The notes under the pieces: model-generated
What the model was told of the DNA's origin: nothing
Database searches by the model: none
Seen by the model: only the letters and a program-made list of their open reading frames with translations
Shown: one piece after another, positions 8,514 to 16,714 of the stretch
Layout of the letters: every line of letters begins with the position of its first letter
Numbering within the stretch: position 1 is the stretch's first letter
Source of the DNA: Paenibacillus_V sp046244365
GTDB lineage: Bacteria > Bacillota > Bacilli > Paenibacillales > NBRC-103111
Direction of reading: 5' to 3'
Length of the DNA: 64,000 nucleotides
NCBI RefSeq assembly: GCF_046244365.1
Contig: NZ_CP176395.1
Location: 5,084,001 to 5,148,000, forward strand
Program-made: the position numbers and the translations under genes

Positions 8514-9398
8514 TCATTCTTTTACGCTCCCGAGCACGATGCCCTTCATGAAAAACCGCTGCAGGAACGGATACAACAATAAAATCGGCAAAGATCCGAG
8601 GATGATATGTGCAGCCCTGACGTTCTGATTGCCGGCTTCCTTGATCATTTGCAGATCGCCGCTCGCCAGCAGCCTCGCATCGACGTTGATGACCACCGTC
8701 TGCAAATAGCTTTGCAGCGGATAATGCTCCGGCTTATTCATCAGGATCAATCCGTCGAACCATGCGTTCCAATGACCTACGGTCGTGAACAATGTCACGG
8801 TCGCCAGCGCCGGCAAAGAAAGCGGGACATGTATGCGCCACAGCGTCTTCCAATGGCCGGCCCCGTCCATAAATGCCGATTCTTCCAGCTCCTTCGGCAA
8901 GCCGCGAAAAAAATTCAAGAGCAGGATGATGTTAAACACCGGCACGGCCCCGGGCAGCACGAGTCCCCAGATCGTGTCGAGCAGCCCGGCCGCTCTAACC
9001 GTCATGTACCATGGAATGAAGCCGCCGCTAAACAGGATCGTAATGACAAGCAGCCATACATACATCGTCCTGAAACGAAAATGTTTGTTTTCTTTGGCCA
9101 AAGGATACGCCGCCATGATCGTAAGCAGCATGCTGATCGGAACGCCGAGCGCCACCCGTTCCAGCGTAACCCGCAAGGAGCGGTGAAATTCCGGTTTGCT
9201 CAGTACGAAATCATAAGCTTGAAGGGTGAATTTGACCGGAAGCAAGGTTACCGTCCCGGCTCCCGCCGCGCTGCCGGTGCTTAGCGAGACGGCAAGCACA
9301 TGTATCGGCGGAATCGTGCACAACACCGCAATCGTAATCAAGGATACATAAATGACCGTGCTGTACAAACGACTGACCCAGCCGAGCGAGATCGGCAC
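8514..9398 (-). CDS. Carbohydrate ABC transporter permease (YtcP/LplC-like)
   Basis: This 294-residue inner-membrane permease (MalG-like group) has about six membrane segments. The EAA-type ATPase-contact loop reads LEESAFMDGAGHWKTLWRIHVPLSLP, near residues 190-215. The C-terminal LQRFFMKGIVLGSVKE is the hallmark ending of YtcP/LplC permeases. The start is GTG, with GGGGGTGA upstream. It pairs with the permease at 9430-10374 and the binding protein at 10400-12085. No ATPase gene is present; such systems usually share an MsmX-type ATPase encoded elsewhere. Confidence 0.93.
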   Translation of the reverse strand: MPISLGWVSRLYSTVIYVSLITIAVLCTIPPIHVLAVSLSTGSAAGAGTVTLLPVKFTLQAYDFVLSKPEFHRSLRVTLERVALGVPISMLLTIMAAYPLAKENKHFRFRTMYVWLLVITILFSGGFIPWYMTVRAAGLLDTIWGLVLPGAVPVFNIILLLNFFRGLPKELEESAFMDGAGHWKTLWRIHVPLSLPALATVTLFTTVGHWNAWFDGLILMNKPEHYPLQSYLQTVVINVDARLLASGDLQMIKEAGNQNVRAAHIILGSLPILLLYPFLQRFFMKGIVLGSVKE

Positions 9399-9429
9399 GA
9401 AACGGTCACCCCCTTTCCCCGTAAACGGA

Positions 9430-10374
9430 TCAAAAAATGCGATAATTGGCCAATCGATAAGCGAGCAAGTAAGACGCGGAAATAAGCACGAACGAAACGA
9501 GCGATTTCATGAGCCCCACAGCGGTAGCCACGCCGTATTGCGCATCAATCATGCCGATCCGGTACACGAAGGTATCGATGATATCGCCGCTTTCGTAAAC
9601 AATCGGACTGTATAGATTGAAAACCTGATCGAATCCCGCGTTCAACACGCTGCCCAAGCTTAACGTCATCATCAATACAATGATCGGCATCATGCCTGGC
9701 AGCGTAATATGAAGCATCCGCTGCCGACGGTTGGCTCCATCCATAACAGCCGCTTCGTAAAGCGAAGGATTAATCGCGGTAAGAGCCGCCAGATAAACGA
9801 TCGTGCTGAAGCCGAATTCTTTCCATACGTCGGATGCAACCAGTACATAAGGAAACCACTTGTTATCGCCCATAAAAAACACAGGCTTTAAACCGATCCC
9901 CGTAATCGCCGTATTTACGATGCCTGTCAAAGACAAGAAATCGATCAGCATGCCGCCAAGAACAACCCAAGATAAAAAATGTGGCAAATAAATCAGCGTT
10001 TGGATGCCGTGCTTTATCCATTGCTTGCGCATCTCGTTGAGCAGCAGCGAAACGGCGATAGGTACGGCAGTTCCTGCAGCTATTTTCATAACGGCAATCG
10101 ATACGGTGTTCCATAAAATACGCAGCACTCCGGGCAGCTCCATCACATACCGGAAGTTGTTGAGACCGACCCATTCGGAGCGGGCGACTCCTTTGGCAGG
10201 GCTAAACTCCTGGAAGGCGATTACGATTCCGAACATCGGAACATAGCTAAATATCAAGATAAGTAACAGGGCGGGCGCAAACATGAGGTGCAGCGGAAGC
10301 TCCCGCTTCCACTTGCCCGATCGTACCGGTTCGATTGCGCGCGTACTCGCTGGCCCCGGCCTTTTGATGCGCAA
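9430..10374 (-). CDS. Carbohydrate ABC transporter permease (LplB-like)
   Basis: This 314-residue permease has the LplB/YtcO signature IFSYVPMFGIVIAFQEFSP after the first membrane segment. Its EAA loop is YEAAVMDGANRRQRMLHITLPGM (near residue 205). The start is TTG, with GGAGGGG five bases upstream. It forms the membrane heterodimer with the product of 8514-9398, 31 bases downstream, and receives sugar from the lipoprotein at 10400-12085. Confidence 0.92.
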   Translation of the reverse strand: MRIKRPGPASTRAIEPVRSGKWKRELPLHLMFAPALLLILIFSYVPMFGIVIAFQEFSPAKGVARSEWVGLNNFRYVMELPGVLRILWNTVSIAVMKIAAGTAVPIAVSLLLNEMRKQWIKHGIQTLIYLPHFLSWVVLGGMLIDFLSLTGIVNTAITGIGLKPVFFMGDNKWFPYVLVASDVWKEFGFSTIVYLAALTAINPSLYEAAVMDGANRRQRMLHITLPGMMPIIVLMMTLSLGSVLNAGFDQVFNLYSPIVYESGDIIDTFVYRIGMIDAQYGVATAVGLMKSLVSFVLISASYLLAYRLANYRIF

Positions 10375-10399
10375 GTCTTCCCCTCCGCTTCAAGCAGCT

Positions 10400-12085
10400 T
10401 CACTTCTGTTTCAAGTACCAATCATTCACTTCTTGCGTAATTTGGCTGCCGCCAAGCCGGTTCCTTTGTTCGACAAACCGGTCGAATTCGTCAATCGGCG
10501 CCCCCATAATTATTTTTGTAAACGTTTCCATTTCTAACGCGAACGCTGTAGAACCTTTCAAGGCCATCGTTTTGGTCGGCGTCCCGAAGAATGCGTTTTT
10601 GACCTGCTTTTTCTCATTCAAATACCGGTCGAGAATGCCGAACGATCCGCTATCGCTAAATACGCGATCCATTCCCCAGTCGTTAACGTCGCCGTTTGTC
10701 CGGTAATTGACGATCATGTCGTAGATTTTTTTCTGATCGTACCTTAACTTGGATGCATCGCCATTCATCAGCGTGGCGGTTATATTCCGCTGCGTATTCA
10801 AATTGACTTCAGGCGGCCATACCTTGAACGGAGCATATTTGAACGTTTCCAACCCGTTGTTGTTGAAAAACACCGGATTCGGATGATCACCATATCCCTT
10901 TTCCGCGTAGAGGTTGATCATCTTGATCAGCGCTTCCGGGTGCTTCGTCCCTTTCTTCACGACATAATAGTTATAGATCGTTGTTGCCGGAGTTTGCACC
11001 AAAGCCGGTTTGTCATCGACGGAAACGAGCGAATACGGTCTCCATTCTGCTTTGGGGTCGTTTTTCTTGTTGTCGCTTAGAGGAAACATCGGGCTTGCCA
11101 TGGAGCCGAACATGAAACCGATTTTGCCTGCTTTCACGTCTTCCGTCGCTTTGTCAAAAGGCTTGACGCCGAACTCCTTGTCGATCAAACCCGCTTTGTA
11201 CATATCCTGGAGCTTCTGCAGCACCGGTTTTATCTCCGGTTGAACGCTGCCATAAACGAGCGATCCCGATGCATCCTGCAAATAGATTCTTGGATAAGCG
11301 TGATGGCCGCTGAAAAATCCTTCTACATAAAGCTCCTTTGACAAAAACATGCCGTACGTATCATGCTTGCCATTGCCGTCCGGATCTTGCTTGGCGAACG
11401 CTTCGGCAATCCGTACCAGATCGTCCATCGTCTTCGGTTCGGGTATATGCAGCTTTTGCAGCCAATCGGTCCGAAGCCAGATCATCTGGGCGTTTTCAAT
11501 CGTTGCGCCGCTTTCCGGAATCGCCATCAGCTTGCCGTCGATCGTCGCCGCTTTCAGCGCGTTGGGACCGTCCTCGAGATGCAGCTGCTTCGTAAGCTCA
11601 GAAGCGTACATTTTGTAAATATCCGTCAGATCCATCAGCATATCGGCATCCGCAAGCTGCTTCAATTGACGCGAGTTAACCAGCGAAAATTCCGGCACAT
11701 CGCCCGAAGAGACCGCAACATTCATCTTTTGCTCGGCTTGATTGCTTCCGACTACCCAGACGTATTTCAGCTTGATGCCCAGCTCGTCCAAATACGCTTT
11801 CGTCCAAATATTGTTTTCAATCGTATCTCCCTTATCGTACTTGTAGGAAGCATCGACGATACGGGCGCTCGTAATCTCGATCGGCGGGTCGTATTTGCCG
11901 AGCGGTGAGGAGGCAGACGGGCTTTTCGCTTCCTTGCCGCCGGTTTCTATTGGGACAGCTGCGGAAGGTTTGCTCCCGTTTCCTTCCTCTTCCGATCCCG
12001 ACGTGGAACAAGCTGCTGTGAAGAAAAGAAGCTGCGACGCTGCAATGACTGATGCCATTCGGGTCCACATGGCCGTTCCTTTCAT
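10400..12085 (-). CDS. Extracellular solute-binding lipoprotein (LplA-like)
   Basis: This 561-residue binding protein has a signal peptide ending in FFTAAC (Cys near residue 26), then a Ser/Gly-rich linker. Its length and the motif NAQMIWLRTDWLQKLHIPEPKTMDDL are typical of LplA/YtcQ proteins paired with LplB/LplC permeases. Two ATG starts (codons 1 and 6) both have usable ribosome binding sites. It is the first gene after the two-component system, 26 bases before the permease. A CAAACA/TGTTTG palindrome lies 17 bases upstream. Confidence 0.92.
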   Translation of the reverse strand: MKGTAMWTRMASVIAASQLLFFTAACSTSGSEEEGNGSKPSAAVPIETGGKEAKSPSASSPLGKYDPPIEITSARIVDASYKYDKGDTIENNIWTKAYLDELGIKLKYVWVVGSNQAEQKMNVAVSSGDVPEFSLVNSRQLKQLADADMLMDLTDIYKMYASELTKQLHLEDGPNALKAATIDGKLMAIPESGATIENAQMIWLRTDWLQKLHIPEPKTMDDLVRIAEAFAKQDPDGNGKHDTYGMFLSKELYVEGFFSGHHAYPRIYLQDASGSLVYGSVQPEIKPVLQKLQDMYKAGLIDKEFGVKPFDKATEDVKAGKIGFMFGSMASPMFPLSDNKKNDPKAEWRPYSLVSVDDKPALVQTPATTIYNYYVVKKGTKHPEALIKMINLYAEKGYGDHPNPVFFNNNGLETFKYAPFKVWPPEVNLNTQRNITATLMNGDASKLRYDQKKIYDMIVNYRTNGDVNDWGMDRVFSDSGSFGILDRYLNEKKQVKNAFFGTPTKTMALKGSTAFALEMETFTKIIMGAPIDEFDRFVEQRNRLGGSQITQEVNDWYLKQK

Positions 12086-12101
12086 CGTTGTATCCCCTTT
12101 G

Positions 12102-12114
12102 CAAACAATGTTTG
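12102..12114. promoter_or_regulatory. Palindrome upstream of the LplA-like gene
   Basis: CAAACA and TGTTTG are separated by one base, just upstream of the lipoprotein start. It could be an operator, perhaps for the adjacent AraC-type response regulator, but the position so close to the ribosome binding site makes this uncertain. Confidence 0.25.
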
Positions 12115-12190
12115 TTTGTTTGTTAATATGATTATAGAAAGAGAGCGGAGCTGCGGCTATCGTACATTCTCAACTTTCGTCAACCGATTT

Positions 12191-13849
12191 CTACTTGTTG
12201 AACCGGTCCCGATATTCCTGCGGCGTGATGCCTTCCCTGCGCTTGAACAGCCGGGCGAAATAAGTCGGCGTTTCGATTCCGATGCTTCGGGCGATTTCGT
12301 GTATTTTGAGCTGCGTTTCGGCGAGATGCGATTTCGCACGCTGCATCCGAATATCGTTAATGTAATCGACCAGTCCGATTCCTGTCGACTGCTTGTATAG
12401 CCGCGACAAATAAACAGGGTTCAAGTACACCACATCGGACAGCGCCGTCAGCGATAAATCCCGGTCAAGATTATCCGCTATATATTGATGCAGCTTGCGG
12501 ATAACCTGGTGAGTCCGCTCGCGCTGATCCGCGATGCTTTCGTCCAAGAGCCGTGCGGACAGCTTGATCAAATCGTCAAGGGCGATCGCATAGGACTTCT
12601 CCGCACGGAATTCCAGAATTGACTCGATTCCGGTATCGGCTTGCAGCAAATGAGGCGCCCAGCGGCTCATTTCCGACAATAGGTGGGCGGCAAGCGAATA
12701 ATAAACTTCAAGATACAAGGAAGTAGTGAAACCGGATGCGAGGCATGCTTGAAGTTCTTGAATCACTTCCGCAAACCGATCGTGCTGGCGCCGATCCGTC
12801 AATTCAATGTCGCCCAGCCGCCGAATGATCGTCTGCACCGTTTGACGGTGACTGTCCGAAGCAGCGGCGGGGACGTCGGTAAACGGCGTCCCCTCGCACA
12901 CGATCATCTCGCCGCTGCTGCCGAGGCCTCGTACGAGCAGTTTGCGCAAACGCTCGAATGCTTGATAAAGCCTATCCCACATCACCGGACCTTGGCCGAC
13001 GGCGAACGAGACGGGAAGTTTGCACAGCTGCTTCACGGATGAGCGGATCATCTCCACCGTTTCCACGATAAACAAGCGGAGCTGCTGCTCCCCGCTGTGA
13101 CGCTCCGCGTCTTCCGGCATCTCCTCCCTTTCCCGCGCTTGCACGAACATGGCGAAATGGGTGCTATCGAGCGCAATCATATAGAATCGCCCCGAAACAA
13201 AATATTCTCCGCTCATATTCTGCAGCGCATAGGTCAACAACGCCCGATCTGCGGCGCTTTCGTAACCGTTCCAATCATCTACGCGTCCGATAATCGGCCA
13301 GACCGGCTTGGAAGCGTCGAGCGGAATGTGGAGCTCGGCGAATGTTGACGGCGCGATGTCCGCAGGTGCGAAGATGCCATTGCAAATTTTACGCAGATGC
13401 TCCTTGCTTAAAGCGGGGAGCGCCTCATGCAGCTGCTTGCGCGCTTGATCAATGAACGCTTCACTTCGCCGTTCCGCTTCCAGAGTGTCCAACGCTCTTC
13501 GCACGGCGTCGATGATATGGTCGTCTTCCTCGGTTTTTAGCACATAATCAAAGATGCCGCTTCTTAAAGCATTGTGAGCGTAATGAAAGTCGTTATGACT
13601 GGTCAAAAAAATGACTTTACAATGCGGCCATAAACGGTGTATATCCCGCTGCAGCTGCAAACCGTCCATTCCGGGCATGGCGATGTCGCTTAACACGACG
13701 TCGCATTTTGTCCTCCCGAGCAGCTTCAGCGCCATTTTCCCGGAATACGCGCGATAAATGTCCAGATCGGCAATAGCTGATTGTTCGAATAATTCGTAAA
13801 TGCCGTCGACGATCATTTTTTCGTCGTCCACGATCAGCAGCCTGTTCAT
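12191..13849 (-). CDS. Response regulator, receiver plus AraC-type DNA-binding domain (YesN-like)
   Basis: This 552-residue protein has an N-terminal receiver with acidic pocket VDDE (residues 7-10) and phospho-acceptor Asp55 in LSDIAMPGMDG. A long middle region follows, then a C-terminal pair of helix-turn-helix motifs (LSLTALSDVVYLNPVYLSRL and EIARSIGIETPTYFARLFKR). Its start overlaps the kinase stop as ATGA, so the two are co-translated. It is expected to activate the downstream importer and beta-helix genes when the kinase senses sugar or cell-surface cues. AGGAG lies six bases before the ATG. Confidence 0.95.
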   Translation of the reverse strand: MNRLLIVDDEKMIVDGIYELFEQSAIADLDIYRAYSGKMALKLLGRTKCDVVLSDIAMPGMDGLQLQRDIHRLWPHCKVIFLTSHNDFHYAHNALRSGIFDYVLKTEEDDHIIDAVRRALDTLEAERRSEAFIDQARKQLHEALPALSKEHLRKICNGIFAPADIAPSTFAELHIPLDASKPVWPIIGRVDDWNGYESAADRALLTYALQNMSGEYFVSGRFYMIALDSTHFAMFVQAREREEMPEDAERHSGEQQLRLFIVETVEMIRSSVKQLCKLPVSFAVGQGPVMWDRLYQAFERLRKLLVRGLGSSGEMIVCEGTPFTDVPAAASDSHRQTVQTIIRRLGDIELTDRRQHDRFAEVIQELQACLASGFTTSLYLEVYYSLAAHLLSEMSRWAPHLLQADTGIESILEFRAEKSYAIALDDLIKLSARLLDESIADQRERTHQVIRKLHQYIADNLDRDLSLTALSDVVYLNPVYLSRLYKQSTGIGLVDYINDIRMQRAKSHLAETQLKIHEIARSIGIETPTYFARLFKRREGITPQEYRDRFNK

Positions 13850-15654
13850 GGCATACTCCTCCTCTGCTCTTCCTTCTCGACCTGAGGCTTGGAGGAAAGG
13901 GGAAGAACGACTTCCGCTTTCAGCCCGCCCAATCGGCTGCGCTCCAGCCGGACGCCGCCTTCAATGCCGAATTTGATGCGAAGCCTGCGATGCACATTGA
14001 ACAACCCGGTCGATTCGGGCGGCTCCAGCTCGGCGTCCAGCGATTGTCTTAGGCGTGGCAGCTCGGCGTCCTCCAATGAATCCCCATTGTCTTCTACACC
14101 GATAGTTAATACGCCCCCGTCTTCGCTTACATGGAACGAAACGGAGATGATACCGTCCTTCTCCGGGTCGGTCAACCCGTGCTCGTAGCAATTTTCGAGC
14201 AGCGGCTGCAGGATCAGACGGGGTACCGGAATTTGCCCTACCCATGGCGGAGGATCGGGAAAATCGATTTCGACGTGCCCGGCGTAGCGGTATTTTTGAA
14301 TTTCGACATAGGTCCGGGCAAAATCCAATTCATCCTTAAGCGGCACCTCTTGCTGACTGTTATGCGTAATGTACTGGTAATAACGTCCGAGATATTTGGC
14401 GAAGCGCATTACATTTTCCGTTTCGTTGACTTTGGCCATACGATAAATGATAAAAAAACTGTTGTATAAAAAATGCGGGTTGATCTGCAGCTGCAGCTGC
14501 TTCAATTCGGATATCCGCATGCGGTATTGATGTTCGATCACTTCATGAATAAGAACCTTTAACCGGTCGATCATGCTGTTGTATTGCGAATATAAATAAG
14601 AGAATTCATCCCGGTTCATGCGGACGATGGGAGCGTCCAAATTGCCGTGCTCAACCTTTCGGAAAGCTACTACCATCGTACGCAGCGGCCGATGGATCAA
14701 ACGGTAGATCAGATATGAGAACAGAACGACGACGATTGCCGAGACGATCGAAAGCAGCCGGTAGCCGTCGCGATACTTCCGCAGAGATCCGAGAACGACC
14801 TTTTCCGGCAGATAGGTAAGCAATGTTGCGTCGAGTGATGGGGATTGTTCGTAAGCTACGATATACGGCGTTCCGCCGACCGTAACGGTCCGGTAACCGG
14901 ACCCGCCGGAAGCTTCGCGCTCCGAGCCGGCTAACAGTCCGAGCCCTCGCGCCAGCTCGGCCGCATCGATATCGCCTTCACCCGACTGACGGTCGGAAAC
15001 TTGCCAGCGTAAGCGGTTGTCGAATAACGCAACGCCGCCCTTCGCATTGTCGGAGAGCCGGCGAAGAACACGGCTGATTTCCGCCTTGTCGATCTCAACC
15101 GCAATAATAAATTGCTGGTCTTCCCGCCTGCCTATTTCCGGATAGGGGACACTGATGAATAAGCGGTCGCTGTAAGTCAGAAATGGCGATACATAGCGGT
15201 TTGTCGGCTGCGAAAGCTCACGGAACGCGCCTGGATCGATCGGATCGATGATATTGTCTGTGGATAACGTCCGATCGATCGATGCGATCAAAATGCCGAC
15301 GTTCAAAATATATGGATTCGATGTTTTTAACAAGCCGAGACGGCTTCTAAGCCGATTGATGACGATAGTCTTGTCGAAGTCCTCCATAATGGCGGCAGAG
15401 TTGCTCAGCTTAGTCAAATCGGCATCGTTGACGAATTCCTGCTCGAGACGAATGATGCGGTCGAAGTCCGTTTCGAGAGAGTCCATATGGAACTGTACCC
15501 GCGAATATAGCGAGGCTGTAATCTGGTCCTTCACGCTGCGGGACGCCGAATCGTTCATATTCAAGCTTAATGCGTACAGCGGAATAAGCACGATCATAAA
15601 GGCAAATACCAATTTCGCAAAAATCGAACGCATCATATTACTGATACGCTTCAT
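13846..15654 (-). CDS. Sensor histidine kinase (YesM-like)
   Basis: I start it at ATG 15652-15654, which has AAGGGGG six bases upstream. A longer reading to 15750 has no good signal. The 602-residue product has two membrane segments flanking an extracytoplasmic sensor, then a HAMP region. The His_kinase dimerisation box is LQLQINPHFLYNSFF, with the phosphorylated His in NPHF. An ATPase domain follows (LLENCYEHGL, GVEDNGDSL, GLFNVHRRL). It phosphorylates the AraC-type regulator translated just after it. Confidence 0.95.
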   Translation of the reverse strand: MKRISNMMRSIFAKLVFAFMIVLIPLYALSLNMNDSASRSVKDQITASLYSRVQFHMDSLETDFDRIIRLEQEFVNDADLTKLSNSAAIMEDFDKTIVINRLRSRLGLLKTSNPYILNVGILIASIDRTLSTDNIIDPIDPGAFRELSQPTNRYVSPFLTYSDRLFISVPYPEIGRREDQQFIIAVEIDKAEISRVLRRLSDNAKGGVALFDNRLRWQVSDRQSGEGDIDAAELARGLGLLAGSEREASGGSGYRTVTVGGTPYIVAYEQSPSLDATLLTYLPEKVVLGSLRKYRDGYRLLSIVSAIVVVLFSYLIYRLIHRPLRTMVVAFRKVEHGNLDAPIVRMNRDEFSYLYSQYNSMIDRLKVLIHEVIEHQYRMRISELKQLQLQINPHFLYNSFFIIYRMAKVNETENVMRFAKYLGRYYQYITHNSQQEVPLKDELDFARTYVEIQKYRYAGHVEIDFPDPPPWVGQIPVPRLILQPLLENCYEHGLTDPEKDGIISVSFHVSEDGGVLTIGVEDNGDSLEDAELPRLRQSLDAELEPPESTGLFNVHRRLRIKFGIEGGVRLERSRLGGLKAEVVLPLSSKPQVEKEEQRRSMP

Positions 15655-15985
15655 TTCACGCCCCCTTTTCTCCGTAACCCGCTTTGGACGAAAGAAATCC
15701 GCCCCGTTTCGGCAAAGATCGAGTCTTTCGGAAGTCTTTTTCTCTATCATAAGAATAATAAGGAGACATGACTATCGGACAATCTATACAATCGATGTCC
15801 GATTTCAACTAGTACTGAGTAGCTGGAACTATCCGACAGTTTCAACCTGGTGAAAAAGGGGTAAGGGGGTATGTTGTCATGTTCTTGTCACCTGTGGGGC
15901 ATGTTGTCGAGTTCTTGTCATTGACCCAAGACAAGAACATGACAACATAAATGAAAAGAGCCGCTGATATACGCGACTCTTAATG
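15655..15985. repeat. Intergenic region with a three-copy 20-bp repeat
   Basis: ATGTTGTCATGTTCTTGTCA (15871-15890) is followed by a direct copy with two changes (15901-15920). A 19-bp perfect inverted copy of the first lies at 15930-15948. The block sits between the kinase promoter region and the terminator of the next minus-strand operon. No gene is visible. Confidence 0.75.
15954..15981 (-). terminator. Intrinsic terminator after the second glycan operon
   Basis: Minus strand: AAGAG-T-CGC paired with GCG-G-CTCTT around an 8-base loop, followed by TTTTCATTT. It lies just after the end of the broken gene at 15986. Confidence 0.7.
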
Positions 15986-16560
15986 TTATAATTTTCTTGT
16001 CAGCCGACACCGGGGGATATATCGAGCGCCGTTGCGCATCGGATAAAATTCCGGATGGGAGACGGCGAATTCCGCCGGCATCAGCCACATAACGCCGACG
16101 TACCGTTCGAGAAATTCATATACGCCCAAGCGGGTTCCCCATGAGCTGGGGCCTATAATCGTCATGTGATTGCCTTGCGACGCGATGATGAAGCCGTCGT
16201 TGTCCATCCCTTGCAGCTGCTGCGAGATGCCGGGATCGTCATCGGGCGCGGAGAGTCCGACATAGATGAGGATGCCCTCATCGTTGTTCCCTCCCGCAGC
16301 GAATGCCGCATCTGTCACGATAGGCAGCACGGTGCCAGTCGAGCGATGCACATAGTCCACCAGTGTATCGGCCGCTTCCCATGTCTGGTTGTCGGCGTAT
16401 ACCGACACCAACACGGTCGCATTCGCCTGTCCGTCCGCTACGATGCGCAGCGGGGCCGGAGGATCCTCCTCCGAGTAGGCGATGAGCTGAGTGGCGGTAA
16501 GCATCTATATGAGCATGGTTACAGCGAAAAACGCAATCCGTTTTTTTTCCGTTTTCGGTA
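15986..16560 (-). pseudogene. Broken DUF4838/GH-associated secreted protein, N-terminal part only
   Basis: The open part is 172 residues. It carries the N-terminal domain found in alpha-glucuronidase-like and DUF4838 proteins: ADTLVDYVHRSTGTVLPIVTD, DGFIIASQGNHMTIIGPSSW, GVYEFLERYVGVMWLMP. Intact relatives continue for several hundred residues; this one stops shortly after WLMPAEF. In the same frame just upstream, a signal-peptide-like stretch KKRIAFFAVTMLI is cut by TAG directly before the ATG used here. Both the nonsense codon in the signal and the early end argue for a dead gene. It lies at the end of the second glycan operon. Confidence 0.7.
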
Positions 16561-16714
16561 TGAACCATGGATAACGCCTCCCTGGGTTGGATCCGGGACA
16601 GCCGGCTCGCAGCTGCCCGTCCACTCGAGATTTACGTTATTTCTTCTGAGCCTGAGCTGATTTATCGACAACTCGGGACCGGTATACGGCTTGACGCTTT
16701 GAATCAGCCGATTG

